Below, in pieces: positions 19,668-29,461 of a DNA stretch of 64,000 nt. Position numbers and translations under genes: made by a program. Source of the stretch: DATLWN01 sp963764315. Lineage in GTDB: Bacteria; Pseudomonadota; Zetaproteobacteria; Mariprofundales; Mariprofundaceae. How positions within the stretch are numbered: position 1 is the stretch's first letter; each line of letters starts with the position of its first letter. The notes beneath the pieces are model-generated. The model did no database searches. It saw nothing but the letters and a program-made list of their open reading frames with translations, and had not been told where the DNA came from. Location: assembly GCA_963764315.1 (NCBI GenBank), contig CAVXSB010000002.1:478536-542535 (forward strand). Reading direction: 5' to 3'.

Positions 19668-21043
19668 GGCGCCACCTGATCATCATGCTGACCCTAATCG
19701 CCCTGCATCCGGCGATGGCACGGGCCGGCAATATGCTGAACCTGACGGATGCCATCGGCATGGCCATCGACCATGCCCCGTCCTATGCCGCCGCCTCGGC
19801 CGGCCGCGATGCCGCGCACGAGCAGCGGGCCATCGGCCGCGCCTGGCTGCTGCCCTACCTGCATGCCACCGGCAACTACTCGCACCACCGACAGCGTTAC
19901 AGCTACTCCCACCCCACGGCACCGCTGCTGGAGAACTTCCAGACGGATTTCAACCAGGCGACCGGTGAGATTACCCTGTCCCAGCCCCTGTTCGACCTGA
20001 GCCGGTGGGCGGATTACAAGGCGGGGAAGCTGGCCAGCCGAGCCGGCGACATCCGGTTCGATGCCGCCTTCCAGCGCCTGCTGCTCGACGTCAGCCAGGC
20101 CTATGTCGACGTCGTCGTGGCGCGCAGTGCCGCCGAGGCCGCACACTCCCAGGAACAGTCGATGGTCAAGCTCGACGAGCAGGCCAGGGCCGCCTTCAAG
20201 GCCGGCACCAAAAACATCAACGACTCGCTGGAGGCCCAAAGTCGCCTGGATTTGGCGCGCGCGCAGCGCATCCGGGCGGACAACGCCGTGGCTCAGGCGC
20301 AGGCCTTGCTGGACTCGCTGATCGGCCAACCGGCTCCCCGGCTGGCTGTATTCGATGCGAGTGCACCGACGCCGCTGCCCAAGCCGGATGATGTGAGCCA
20401 TTGGCAGCATCTCGCCGAACAGGATTCCCCCTATGTGCGCCTGGCTGCCAACTCGGCCAAACAGGCCGATGAAAAGGTCACCCACGCCATCGGCACCGCC
20501 TCGCCGTCGCTGAGCCTGGTCGGAAGCCTCGGCTATAACGATGCCACATACGGCCAGTTCAGGACCGGTTACAACATCCGCAACGAGCAGATCGGCGTGC
20601 AGCTGGATGTGCCACTGTATGCCGGTGGCGGCACCTGGGCCACGCTGCGGCAGAACGAGAAGCTGGCAAGCCAGGCCGAGCTTGAACTCGAGGACGCCAA
20701 GCGTCAGGCCCGGCTGGATGCGCAGGCGGCCTTCCTGGCCGTCAACGAGAGCCAGGCACAGGTGGCCGCCCTGACCGCGGCTACACAATCCGCCTACAAG
20801 GCCCGGCAGGCCGCCGAACTTGGCTACAAGGTCGGGCTGCGCGACATCGTCGAACGCCTGGATGCCGAGGAGCGGCTGTTCTCGGCCCGCCACGAGCTGA
20901 CCCAGGCGCGCGGGGCCTACCTGATGGCCCGCCTGAGGCTGGACGCCGCCATCGGCAAGCTCGACCGGGCGGCGATCGTCAAGGCCACATCGCGCCTGCT
21001 GACCGATACCGCTTCTGCCCATCGCGTGGAGGAAGGACGATGA
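19664..21043 (+). CDS. TolC-family outer-membrane efflux channel
   Basis: A 459-residue outer-membrane exit duct with a cleavable signal (MRRHLIIMLTLIALHPAMARA, no lipobox). The repeated TolC architecture is visible: LNLTDAIGMAIDHAPSYAAA at the start, GEITLSQPLFDLSRWADYKAG, then the second half NEQIGVQLDVPLYAGGGTWATLRQNEKLASQA. It belongs to the true TolC subfamily, in contrast to the lipoprotein channel encoded next. Overlaps both neighbours by ATGA. Confidence 0.9.
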   Translation: MRRHLIIMLTLIALHPAMARAGNMLNLTDAIGMAIDHAPSYAAASAGRDAAHEQRAIGRAWLLPYLHATGNYSHHRQRYSYSHPTAPLLENFQTDFNQATGEITLSQPLFDLSRWADYKAGKLASRAGDIRFDAAFQRLLLDVSQAYVDVVVARSAAEAAHSQEQSMVKLDEQARAAFKAGTKNINDSLEAQSRLDLARAQRIRADNAVAQAQALLDSLIGQPAPRLAVFDASAPTPLPKPDDVSHWQHLAEQDSPYVRLAANSAKQADEKVTHAIGTASPSLSLVGSLGYNDATYGQFRTGYNIRNEQIGVQLDVPLYAGGGTWATLRQNEKLASQAELELEDAKRQARLDAQAAFLAVNESQAQVAALTAATQSAYKARQAAELGYKVGLRDIVERLDAEERLFSARHELTQARGAYLMARLRLDAAIGKLDRAAIVKATSRLLTDTASAHRVEEGR

Positions 21044-22575
21044 ACCGATCCGTACCGGCCAGGCCAAGCCGTGGAATGAGAACCATGCGCATGGGGATCT
21101 GCGGCATCGCCACCGCGGTGCTGTTCTCCGGTTGCGCTGTCGGTCCGGACTTCCATCGCCCGGCCGCCCCCCAGACCAAGGGCTACACGGCCAAGCCCCT
21201 GCCCGAGAAGACCGCCTCGGCGGACACACCGCATGGCGCGGCACAGGCCTTCGCCCCGGGCAAGGATATCCCGGCCCAATGGTGGACCCTGTTCCATTCC
21301 GAGGGCCTGAACGCGCTGATCAAGAAGGCGATTGCGGCCAACCCGGACCTGCAGGCGGCACGCGCCTCGCTGAAGGAGGCCCAGGAGAACGTGTATGCGG
21401 CCGAGGGCGTATTCCTGCCCAGCGTCAACCTGGACGGCTCGGCCAAGCATCAGAAGATCTCGTACGCGCAGTTCGGCCGGCCGGGAACCGGCGGCACGCA
21501 GTACACGCTGTACAACGCCTCGGTCAACGTCTCCTACGGCATCGATGTCTTCGGCCTTGATCGGCGCCAGCTCGAGTCCTACGAATCGCAGACGGCCTAC
21601 CAGCGCTTCCAGATGGAGGCGGCCTACCTGACCCTGACCTCGAACGTGGTAACGACGGCGGTGCAGGAGGCTTCGCTGTCCGCCCAGATCGCGGCGACCC
21701 GGGAGATCATCGCCTCCGAGGCGCAACAGCTCGACATCCTGCACCAGCAGTATGCGGTCGGCGCCGCCGCCCAGGCCGACGTACTGGCCCAGCAGACGAC
21801 CCTGGCCCAGAGCAAGGCGACGCTGCCGCCGCTGCAGAAGCAGTTGGCCGCGACGCGCAACCTGTTGGCCACGCTCGCCGGCAACCTTCCCAGCCAGGGC
21901 CATGGGGCATCGTTCGATCTGGCCACGCTGCAACTGCCGGCCAAGCTTCCGGTCAGCCTGCCCTCGAAGCTTGTGGAACAGCGCCCGGACATCCGTGCCG
22001 CCGAGGCCCAGTTGCACGAGGCCAGCGCCAAGGTCGGCGTGGCCACCGCCAACATGCTGCCGCAGTTCACGCTGACCGGTGGCTACGGCCGCGTCGGTAC
22101 CGTTCCCAATCAACTGCTGTTCCCGAGCAATGAGATCTGGAACATCGGGGCTGGGCTGCTTCAGCCCATCTTCCGCGGCGGCACGCTGTTGCATCAGCGC
22201 CGCGCCGCCGTCGCCGCATTCAAGAAGGCGGCGGCCCAATACCGCGCCACGGTGCTGACCGCATTCCGCAACGTTGCCGACACCCTACGTGCCCTGGAAG
22301 CCGACGCCGACACCCTGGCGGCGCAGGCGGAGGCCGAAAGTTCGGCCGCCGACAGCCTTGCCCTGGCCAAGGACCAGTTCAAGGTGGGGGCGATTAGCTA
22401 TCTGACGCTGCTCAATGCCGAAAAGACCTATGAGCAGGCACATATCGCCCTCGTACAGGCTCAGGCAATGCGCTACGCCGATACCGCGGCCCTGTTCCAG
22501 GCCCTGGGCGGCGGCTGGTGGAACCGCAACGACGTCGCCATGCTCGATGCGACGGCGCAGACCGCGAGCAAGTAG
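21040..22575 (+). CDS. NodT/OprM-family outer-membrane lipoprotein channel
   Basis: A 511-residue RND outer-membrane factor. The signal ends in lipobox FSGC (Cys near residue 32) followed by AVGPDFHRP, the hallmark start of OprM/NodT proteins. The family segments WWTLFHSEGLNALIKKAIAANPDLQAA, YGIDVFGLDRR, LPSKLVEQRPDIRAAEAQL and AGLLQPIFRGG are present. It is the second outer-membrane channel of this operon, starting on the tolC stop with GGAAGGACG in front. Confidence 0.92.
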   Translation: MNRSVPARPSRGMRTMRMGICGIATAVLFSGCAVGPDFHRPAAPQTKGYTAKPLPEKTASADTPHGAAQAFAPGKDIPAQWWTLFHSEGLNALIKKAIAANPDLQAARASLKEAQENVYAAEGVFLPSVNLDGSAKHQKISYAQFGRPGTGGTQYTLYNASVNVSYGIDVFGLDRRQLESYESQTAYQRFQMEAAYLTLTSNVVTTAVQEASLSAQIAATREIIASEAQQLDILHQQYAVGAAAQADVLAQQTTLAQSKATLPPLQKQLAATRNLLATLAGNLPSQGHGASFDLATLQLPAKLPVSLPSKLVEQRPDIRAAEAQLHEASAKVGVATANMLPQFTLTGGYGRVGTVPNQLLFPSNEIWNIGAGLLQPIFRGGTLLHQRRAAVAAFKKAAAQYRATVLTAFRNVADTLRALEADADTLAAQAEAESSAADSLALAKDQFKVGAISYLTLLNAEKTYEQAHIALVQAQAMRYADTAALFQALGGGWWNRNDVAMLDATAQTASK

Positions 22576-22609
22576 AACCCATGTACCCCCTTTTACGGAG
22601 AACGACCCC

Positions 22610-23740
22610 ATGACGAAACGAATGATCATCATGCTTGTACTGGTGGCGCTGGTGTTCGGCGGCATCTTCGGCTTCGAGGCCTTCAAGGGCCATATGATGA
22701 AGAAATTCATGAGCAAGATGGGCAAGTCGGCGATGACGGTCTCCACCACCGTTGCCGACTACCAAACCTGGCAGCCGAGGCTCGAGGCTGTAGGCAGCCT
22801 CGCCGCCGTGAGCGGAGCCGATTTAAGCTCGGAGGTTGACGGCATCGTGTCCGACATCTACTTCCAGCAAGGCGCCGACGTCAAGGCCGGCGCCGTGCTG
22901 CTGCGGCTGAATGCGGATAGCGATATCGCCAAGCTGCAATCGCTGAAGGCCGCCGCCGAGCTGGCCGCCACGACCTATGCGCGCGACAAAAGGCAGTTCG
23001 CCGTCAAGGCCATCAGCCAGCAAGCCCTAGACACGGCCAAGGCCGAGCTGAAGCAGGCCGTGGCCAATGTCGACGAACAGCAGGCATTCATCGACAAAAA
23101 GGTTATCCGCGCGCCCTTCCCCGGACGCCTGGGCGTGCGCGACGTGGATCTCGGCCAGTACGTCAAGGCCGGTACGGCCATGGTGACGCTTCAGTCGCTG
23201 GATCCGATCTATGTGGACTTCTATGTACCGCAGCAGTCGCTGGCCATGGTCAAGGTCGGCCAGCAGGTGACGGTCAGGACCGATGCCTGGCCCGGCAAGC
23301 CTTTCACCGGCAAGATTTCGGTCATCGATCCGAAGGTCGATGCGAACACCCGTAACGTCAAGGTGCGCGCCCGACTCGACAATCCTGAGAAGAAGCTGCT
23401 GCCAGGCATGTATGCGACCGTCGATGTCGCCACCGGCGAACCCAGGCGACTGATCACGTTGCCGCAGACGGCCGTCAGCTACAACCCGTACGGCAACATC
23501 GTCTATGTGGTCGAATCCAAGGGCAAGGACGAGAAGGGCAAGCCCCAACTGGTGGCCAAGCAGGTGCTCGTCACCGCCGGCGACAAGCGCGGCGACCAGG
23601 TGGCGATCCTGAAGGGCATCCACAAGGGCGACACCGTCGTCACCGCCGGCCAGATCAAGCTGCACAACGGCGCCTCTGTGGCCATCAACAACAGCATCCA
23701 GCCCACCAACAACCCGAATCCGCAGCCCAAAGACGAATAA
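22610..23740 (+). CDS. RND efflux periplasmic adaptor subunit
   Basis: A 376-residue membrane-fusion protein with an N-terminal anchor (MIIMLVLVALVFGGIFGFEAF). It has the lipoyl half DLSSEVDGIVSDIYFQQGADVKAGAVLLRLN, a short helical hairpin, the second half KKVIRAPFPGRLGVRDVDLGQYVKAG, and the barrel segment TGKISVIDPKVDANTRNVKVRA. The C-terminal tail is rich in Asn and Pro. It links the RND pump to one or both channels. Start by a GGAG 10 bases upstream; the frame continues upstream inside the preceding gene. Confidence 0.93.
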   Translation: MTKRMIIMLVLVALVFGGIFGFEAFKGHMMKKFMSKMGKSAMTVSTTVADYQTWQPRLEAVGSLAAVSGADLSSEVDGIVSDIYFQQGADVKAGAVLLRLNADSDIAKLQSLKAAAELAATTYARDKRQFAVKAISQQALDTAKAELKQAVANVDEQQAFIDKKVIRAPFPGRLGVRDVDLGQYVKAGTAMVTLQSLDPIYVDFYVPQQSLAMVKVGQQVTVRTDAWPGKPFTGKISVIDPKVDANTRNVKVRARLDNPEKKLLPGMYATVDVATGEPRRLITLPQTAVSYNPYGNIVYVVESKGKDEKGKPQLVAKQVLVTAGDKRGDQVAILKGIHKGDTVVTAGQIKLHNGASVAINNSIQPTNNPNPQPKDE

Positions 23741-23755
23741 GGCGGTAAGCACGGC

Positions 23756-26700
23756 ATGAAATTCACCGACATCTTCATCCGCAGGCCAGTGCTGGCCATG
23801 GTCGTCAGCCTGCTGCTGCTGGTGCTGGGTCTCCGTTCCTTCGGCGTGCTGCCCGTCCTGCAATTTCCGCGCACGCAGAATGCCGTCATCACCATCACCA
23901 CGACCTACTATGGTGCCGACCCGGACCTCGTGGCCGGCTTCATCACCACGCCGCTGGAAAACGCCATCGCCCAGGTCAACGGCATCGACTACATGACCTC
24001 GACGAGCACGAACAGCAACAGCACGATCACCGTCAACCTGAAACTGAACTACGACTCGGACAAGGCGCTGACCGAGATGAACGCGCAGATCAGTTCGGTG
24101 CTGAACCAGCTGCCGCCGCAGACCCAGAAACCGGTGATGAAGATCAGCATCGGCCAGACGCTCGACGCCATGTACATCGGCTTCTACAGCAAGAAGCTGA
24201 CCTCGAACTACATCACCGATTACCTGCTGCGTGTGGTGCAGCCGAAGCTGCAGGCGGTGGATGGCGTACAGGAGGCGGAGATTCTCGGCGCCAAGAATTT
24301 CGCCCTGCGGGCATGGCTGAACCCGAAGAAGCTGGCCGCCTACGGCCTGACCGCCGCCGACGTCAGCTCGGCACTGGCGAACAACGATTTTCTGTCGGGT
24401 GTCGGCGCCACCAAGGGGCAGATGATCCAGATCAACCTCACGGCCTCGACGAACCTGCATTCCGTCGACGAGTTCAGGAATTTGATCGTCAAGCAGAGCG
24501 GCGGAGCCATCGTGCGCCTGCAGGACGTGGCCAATGTGACCCTGGGCGCCGATGATTACGACTCGCAGGTACGTTTCGACGGCAAGAAGGCCGTGTACAT
24601 CGGTATCAAGGTGGCACCGACGGCGAACCTGCTGGACGTGGTTGCCGGCGTGCGCAAGGTCTTTCCGGGCATCCAGCGCGACATGCCAGCAGGCATCAAC
24701 GGCAAGATCGTCTACGATTCCACGAAATTCGTGAACAGTTCCATCCACGAGGTGATCAAGACGCTGATCGAGGCCATGCTCGTCATCACGCTCGTCATCT
24801 TTGTCTTCCTCGGCTCGCCTCGCTCGATGATTATCCCCGTCGTCGCTATCCCGTTGTCGCTCGTCGGCACCTTCACGGTCATGCTGATGTTCGGCTTCTC
24901 GATCAACCTGCTGACGCTGTTGGCCTTCGTGCTCGCCATCGGCCTCGTCGTCGACGACGCCATCATCGTTGTGGAGAACGTCAACCGCCACCTCGAACAG
25001 GGCATGACGGCGAAGGCGGCCGCCATCCTCGCGGCGCGTGAGCTGGGCGGGCCAATCCTCGCCATGACCACGGTGCTGATTGCCGTATACGTGCCGGTCG
25101 GCTTTCAGGCAGGACTGACGGGCGCGCTGTTCACGGAATTTGCCTTCACACTCGTTGGTACGGTCACCGTTTCGGCCATCATCGCCCTGACGCTGTCGCC
25201 GATGATGTGCTCGCGTCTTCTGAAGCACCACGCCAAGGACGACCCGAGCCTGGAGTCCCGCGTCGTGCACTACATCGATGGCCGCTTCGAATGGGTGCGC
25301 CACATCTATGCCAAAGGCCTGCGCGGCTCACTGAACAACCTGCCCGTGACGGCGGTGTTCGCGCTGATCGTGCTGGGCAGCATCTACTTCCTCTACGCCG
25401 GTGCCAAGCACGAACTGGCACCGCAGGAAGATGAGGGTGTGATCATTACCTCATCGACGGCGGCACCGGATTCGACGCTGCAGCAGCGCGAGCCGTATGC
25501 GCTCGATATCTACAAGATCTTCGACTCCCATCCCGAAACCGACCATGTGTTCCAGATCGACGCCCCGGGCCGCGTCATAGCCGGCATGGTGCTCAAGCCA
25601 TGGGATGAGCGCAAAAAGACCACAAATCAGCTGCAACCCGTGGTGCAGCAGCAGCTGAACCAGATTGCCGGCATGCGCATCGCAGCCTTCCAGCGACCAC
25701 CGCTGCCAGGCAGCCGCGGCCTGCCCATCCAGTTCATCATCGGTACCACCCAGCCATTCAGCCAGCTCAACACCGTCGCACAGAGCTTTCTGCAGCAGGC
25801 GCAGAAGAGCGGCATGTTCATGTTCCTGGATTCGGACCTGCGCATCGACCTGCCCCAGTCCACAGTGGTGATCGACCGCAACAAGGCGGCCCTGCTCGGG
25901 CTGTCGATGAAGGAAATCGGCAATGCCCTGGCCTCGATGCTGGGCGGCGGCTACGTCAACTACTTCAGCCTTGACGGCCGCTCCTACAAGGTCATTCCGC
26001 AGGTTCAGCAGCGCTATCGCCTGAACACGAACCAGCTGCTGAACTACTACATCCGTACCGCCAGCGGCAAATCGGTGCCGCTGTCCACCGTCGCGCATAT
26101 CACGACGGAGACGAAGCCCGAGTCGCTGAACCACTTCCAGCAGCTCAACGCCGCCACCATTCAGGGCGTGGCCCTTCCCGGCGTCACCACGGGTGAGGCA
26201 CTGAATTACCTACAGGGCCTGGCCAAGCGTACGTTGCCGGCAGGATACTCGATCGATTACGGCGGCCAGTCGCGCCAGTTCATGCTGGAATCCAGCGGCT
26301 TCATCGAGACCTTCGTGTTCGCGCTGATCATCATCTTCCTGGCCCTGGCGGCGCAGTTCGAAAGCTTCCGCGATCCGTTGATCATCCTGGTGTCGGTACC
26401 GATGTCGATCGCTGGCGCCCTGATCTTCATCAGCCTCGGCGTCGGCGGCGCCAGCATCAACATCTACACCGAGGTGGGCCTGGTGACGCTGATGGGTCTG
26501 ATCAGCAAGCACGGTATCCTGATCGTGCAGTTCGCCAACGAACTGCAGCGCGAGGGCAAATCCAAGCGCGAGGCCGTTGAAGGGGCCGCTGGCATCCGCT
26601 TTCGTCCGATTCTGATGACCACAGCTGCCATGGTGCTCGGCGTCGTGCCGCTGATCACCGCCAGCGGTGCCGGCGCCGCTTCGCGCTTCAATATGGGCCT

Positions 26701-26851
26701 GGTCATCGCCAGCGGCATCGCCATCGGCACCCTGTTCACGCTGTTCGTGGTGCCGGCGGTGTACATGCTGATCGCTGCCGACCATTCGAAGCGGAAAGAG
26801 AACGGCGACGAGGACGCGTTCGAGCTGCCGGAGAGCCCCTCGCACGTGTAA
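23756..26851 (+). CDS. RND multidrug efflux permease (HAE1-like)
   Basis: A 1031-residue inner-membrane proton antiporter, full length for the AcrB/MexB class. TM1 follows MKFTDIFIRRPVLAMVVS; the TM4 proton-relay motif GLVVDDAIIVVENV carries the paired Asp residues; porter-domain repeats lie at about 40-330 and 570-870; the closing helices contain HGILIVQFANE and RFRPILMTTAAMVLGVVPL. It lies 15 bases after the adaptor. Substrates cannot be read from sequence. Confidence 0.95.
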   Translation: MKFTDIFIRRPVLAMVVSLLLLVLGLRSFGVLPVLQFPRTQNAVITITTTYYGADPDLVAGFITTPLENAIAQVNGIDYMTSTSTNSNSTITVNLKLNYDSDKALTEMNAQISSVLNQLPPQTQKPVMKISIGQTLDAMYIGFYSKKLTSNYITDYLLRVVQPKLQAVDGVQEAEILGAKNFALRAWLNPKKLAAYGLTAADVSSALANNDFLSGVGATKGQMIQINLTASTNLHSVDEFRNLIVKQSGGAIVRLQDVANVTLGADDYDSQVRFDGKKAVYIGIKVAPTANLLDVVAGVRKVFPGIQRDMPAGINGKIVYDSTKFVNSSIHEVIKTLIEAMLVITLVIFVFLGSPRSMIIPVVAIPLSLVGTFTVMLMFGFSINLLTLLAFVLAIGLVVDDAIIVVENVNRHLEQGMTAKAAAILAARELGGPILAMTTVLIAVYVPVGFQAGLTGALFTEFAFTLVGTVTVSAIIALTLSPMMCSRLLKHHAKDDPSLESRVVHYIDGRFEWVRHIYAKGLRGSLNNLPVTAVFALIVLGSIYFLYAGAKHELAPQEDEGVIITSSTAAPDSTLQQREPYALDIYKIFDSHPETDHVFQIDAPGRVIAGMVLKPWDERKKTTNQLQPVVQQQLNQIAGMRIAAFQRPPLPGSRGLPIQFIIGTTQPFSQLNTVAQSFLQQAQKSGMFMFLDSDLRIDLPQSTVVIDRNKAALLGLSMKEIGNALASMLGGGYVNYFSLDGRSYKVIPQVQQRYRLNTNQLLNYYIRTASGKSVPLSTVAHITTETKPESLNHFQQLNAATIQGVALPGVTTGEALNYLQGLAKRTLPAGYSIDYGGQSRQFMLESSGFIETFVFALIIIFLALAAQFESFRDPLIILVSVPMSIAGALIFISLGVGGASINIYTEVGLVTLMGLISKHGILIVQFANELQREGKSKREAVEGAAGIRFRPILMTTAAMVLGVVPLITASGAGAASRFNMGLVIASGIAIGTLFTLFVVPAVYMLIAADHSKRKENGDEDAFELPESPSHV

Positions 26852-26858
26852 TGACGGT

Positions 26859-26887
26859 GCGTGGCCCGGGTTCCTCCCGGGTCACGC
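26859..26887. terminator. Hairpin between convergent RND gene and DUF6164 gene
   Basis: A 12-base stem with one mismatch (26859-26870 and 26876-26887), loop TTCCT, starting 8 bases after the RND stop and ending 6 bases before the facing stop. There is no strong T-run; likely a bidirectional stop or stabiliser. Confidence 0.55.
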
Positions 26888-26892
26888 CAACC

Positions 26893-27258
26893 TCAGCGGC
26901 CGAAGTGAACGAACGGACTCAGCGTGGCGTAAAGGATGAATAGCACGAAGGCCACCAGCAACAGGGAGCGCAACGGATGGCGGACGATGTTTCCGGCCCA
27001 GGTCGGCGCCCTGCCCTCGCGCTTCAGTGTCTCGTAGGCTGCCCGCGCGTCTTCTGCCCTCTTTTTCTGGTAAGCCTCGATCAGGGCCTCGGCCCGCTCC
27101 TGCTGCACATCGTCACGCAGCCAGAACGCCGGCGCCGAGATCCCCCACCCCCCGGCATGTGTCTCGTAGAAATCGATGCTGTTGTCGGTCAGTAACTGGC
27201 GGACCTCGTTCGCCTCGTCCTCGGGCACGTTCCTGAGATTGAACAACCTGACCGGCAT
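26893..27258 (-). CDS. DUF6164-family protein
   Basis: A 121-residue protein. The N-terminal domain (RLFNLRNVPEDEANEVRQLLTDNSIDFYETHAGGWGISAPAFWLRDD) matches the small conserved family I know as DUF6164, an alpha-beta fold; the C-terminal part has one membrane helix (LRSLLLVAFVLFILYATLSPFV). Function unknown. It lies 24 bases after nhaA on the same strand and may be translated from its transcript. Confidence 0.8.
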   Translation of the reverse strand: MPVRLFNLRNVPEDEANEVRQLLTDNSIDFYETHAGGWGISAPAFWLRDDVQQERAEALIEAYQKKRAEDARAAYETLKREGRAPTWAGNIVRHPLRSLLLVAFVLFILYATLSPFVHFGR

Positions 27259-27282
27259 GTACTCACGATCCTTACAGGGGGT

Positions 27283-28662
27283 TTAGGGCCCGTTGGCAGC
27301 CTGGGTGGATTTTCCACGACCGGACCACCATAGCAACAGCGCGATACCGGCCGATGCGGAAAACACCGATGCCGACAGGATGCCCAGCTTGGCATCGTTG
27401 ATCAGGGCCGGGCTGAAAGCGAGGCCGGCAATGAACAACGCCATCGTGAAGCCAATACCGGCGAGGATGCTTCCGGCAGCCAGCAACATCCAGTCGAGAT
27501 CGGGAGGGCGTATTGCTATACCCGTACGCACGGCCAACCAGCTGAAGCTCAGCACACCCAGCGGTTTACCGAGCACGAATCCCAGGAATACGGCAATGGT
27601 GACCGAACTTCCAAGCTTGGCGAACGATATCGGCACACCTGCATTGGCAAAGGCAAACAGGGGCATGATCAGGAACCCGACCCATGGGTGCAGCATCATC
27701 TCCAGCCGTTCAACCGGCGATAGCGTTTCGCGCGCCGCGGCCTCCGCCATGCGCAAGGCCTTGCGATCCGGGGAGTTGCCGCTCCAATGATCGCCGCGCG
27801 GATAGGCCACCACCTGATCAAGAATGGCGTGCAGACGCTCATCGCTCACCCATTTGCCGGTCGGCGTCATCAGGCCGAGGATGACGCCGGTCACCGTGGC
27901 ATGGATGCCGGATGCATCCACGGCGATCCAGGTCAGCCCACCAACCAGGAAATAGGTCGTGATACTCCGGACACCGAGCAGGGCCATGGCGCGCACGGCG
28001 AAGATGCCGACCGCGGCCAGGGCCAGCATCCCCCAACTGACATGCGTGCCGTAGCCGATGGCGACGACAAGGATGGCGCCGATATCGTCCACGATCGCCA
28101 GCGACAACATGAACACACGCAGACTTTGGGGAATACGCGATCCTAGCAGCGCCAGGCAACCGATGACGAATGCGGTATCGGTCGCCATCACCGTACCCCA
28201 GCCACTCTCGCCGGCATGGCCCGATTGCAGCATCAGATAAAGTGCCGCCGGCATCAACATGCCGCCCAGGGCACCGGCGATGGAGAGCGCGGCCATGCGC
28301 GGATTGTTCAGTTCGCCCAGCACCAGTTCCCGCTTCAATTCCAGGGCGACCAGAAAAAAGAACAGCGTCATCAGGCCATCGTTGATCCACGCCCGTAGCG
28401 AACGAGCGAATTCCAGCGAACCGAAATGGATGCCCACCGGCATCTCCCAGAAACCCAGAAAGGCATGCGCCCATGGGGAATTGGACAACACCAGTGCTGC
28501 GATGGTGAAGAACAGGAGCACGGCGCCGCCAGCCGCCTCGATATGCAGAAATCGTACAAAAGGCCTTGCCAGCCGATCGACGAATTCCTTCGGCAATTGA
28601 GGAGGGTCTGCTTTGATTTCCGGCTCGTCACCCATGGAGATGTCTATGAACCCGCCAGGCAT
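27283..28662 (-). CDS. nhaA: Na+/H+ antiporter NhaA
   Basis: Exports Na+ in exchange for H+, about 12 helices, 459 residues. The TM4 crossing region ATDTAFVIGCLALLG and the ion-binding aspartate pair in LAIVDDIGAILVVAIGYG are intact. It is longer than E. coli NhaA (388) because of an N-terminal extension and an extended central loop (about TGKWVSDERLHAILDQVVAYPRGDHW), both usual in the long NhaA branch. The start is either ATG 28662 or ATG 28635 (MGDEPEIKA); neither has a strong ribosome site. Confidence 0.93.
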   Translation of the reverse strand: MPGGFIDISMGDEPEIKADPPQLPKEFVDRLARPFVRFLHIEAAGGAVLLFFTIAALVLSNSPWAHAFLGFWEMPVGIHFGSLEFARSLRAWINDGLMTLFFFLVALELKRELVLGELNNPRMAALSIAGALGGMLMPAALYLMLQSGHAGESGWGTVMATDTAFVIGCLALLGSRIPQSLRVFMLSLAIVDDIGAILVVAIGYGTHVSWGMLALAAVGIFAVRAMALLGVRSITTYFLVGGLTWIAVDASGIHATVTGVILGLMTPTGKWVSDERLHAILDQVVAYPRGDHWSGNSPDRKALRMAEAAARETLSPVERLEMMLHPWVGFLIMPLFAFANAGVPISFAKLGSSVTIAVFLGFVLGKPLGVLSFSWLAVRTGIAIRPPDLDWMLLAAGSILAGIGFTMALFIAGLAFSPALINDAKLGILSASVFSASAGIALLLWWSGRGKSTQAANGP

Positions 28663-28710
28663 CGTTCCAGGCTGGGTTGTCAGGCTTCGGTACGATACTC
28701 GGCATGGGTT

Positions 28711-29400
28711 TCAGGTGGCGATCCCGAACAGGGCCCCGGCGCCGGCCGTCAGGGCCATGGCAAGAGCACCCCAGAAAGTCACCCGCACGGCAGCCGTCAT
28801 CACCGGAGCCCCGCCGGCATATGCGGCCAGAGATCCCAATAGCGCCAGAAACAGCAGCGAGCTGCCCGAGACGGCCCACATGAGTACTGAGGCCGGCATC
28901 AGAAGGACGATAAGCAGCGGCAGGGCCGCACCGGCCGAGAACGTCCCAGCCGACGCGAAGGCAGCCTGCATCGGTCGCGCCGCCGACATCTCGGACATGC
29001 CCAACTCATCTCGCGCATGGGCACCGAGGGCATCGTGCGCCATCAACTGGGTCGCGACCTCGGTGGCCAGCTGCGTATCCAGACCGCGTGCCTCGTAAAT
29101 GGCCGCCATTTCCGCATGTTCGTGCTCGGGATTATCCGCCAGTTCCTGACGCTCCCGTTCCAGATCGGCGCGCTCCGTATCCGATTGCGAACTCACGGAA
29201 ACATACTCGCCTGCAGCCATCGACATGGCTCCGGCCACAAGGCCGGCAACGCCCGCGACCAGAATGCCCTTTGAACCGGCGCCCGCAGCCGCCACGCCCA
29301 GAACGAGGCTGGCCGTCGACACGATGCCGTCGTTGGCGCCAAGCACGGCCGCACGAAGCCAGCCGATGCGGTGGGTTTTGTGCCTTTCGATATGTCTCAT
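28711..29400 (-). CDS. VIT1/CCC1-family transporter
   Basis: A 229-residue membrane protein of the vacuolar iron transporter/nodulin-21 family. The signature helix LRAAVLGANDGIVSTASLVLGVAAAG and AGAMSMAAGEYVSVSSQSDTERADLERE are present, followed by a charged helical metal-binding loop with many Glu (NPEHEHAEMAAIYEARGL) and three further helices. It likely moves Fe2+ or Mn2+ out of the cytosol. It is 48 bases upstream of nhaA on the same strand. Confidence 0.92.
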   Translation of the reverse strand: MRHIERHKTHRIGWLRAAVLGANDGIVSTASLVLGVAAAGAGSKGILVAGVAGLVAGAMSMAAGEYVSVSSQSDTERADLERERQELADNPEHEHAEMAAIYEARGLDTQLATEVATQLMAHDALGAHARDELGMSEMSAARPMQAAFASAGTFSAGAALPLLIVLLMPASVLMWAVSGSSLLFLALLGSLAAYAGGAPVMTAAVRVTFWGALAMALTAGAGALFGIAT

Positions 29401-29461
29401 AAGCCGAAGATCGGCATCGCCGGAAAGCGGTGCACCGGTGCCGGGCCGCGGGTCTGCATAC

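Noticed and set aside
23027..25303. A 758-codon minus-strand frame opposite the RND genes
   Set aside because: Composition typical of reverse-frame shadows (runs of HDD, RRH); the plus-strand adaptor and pump are certain.
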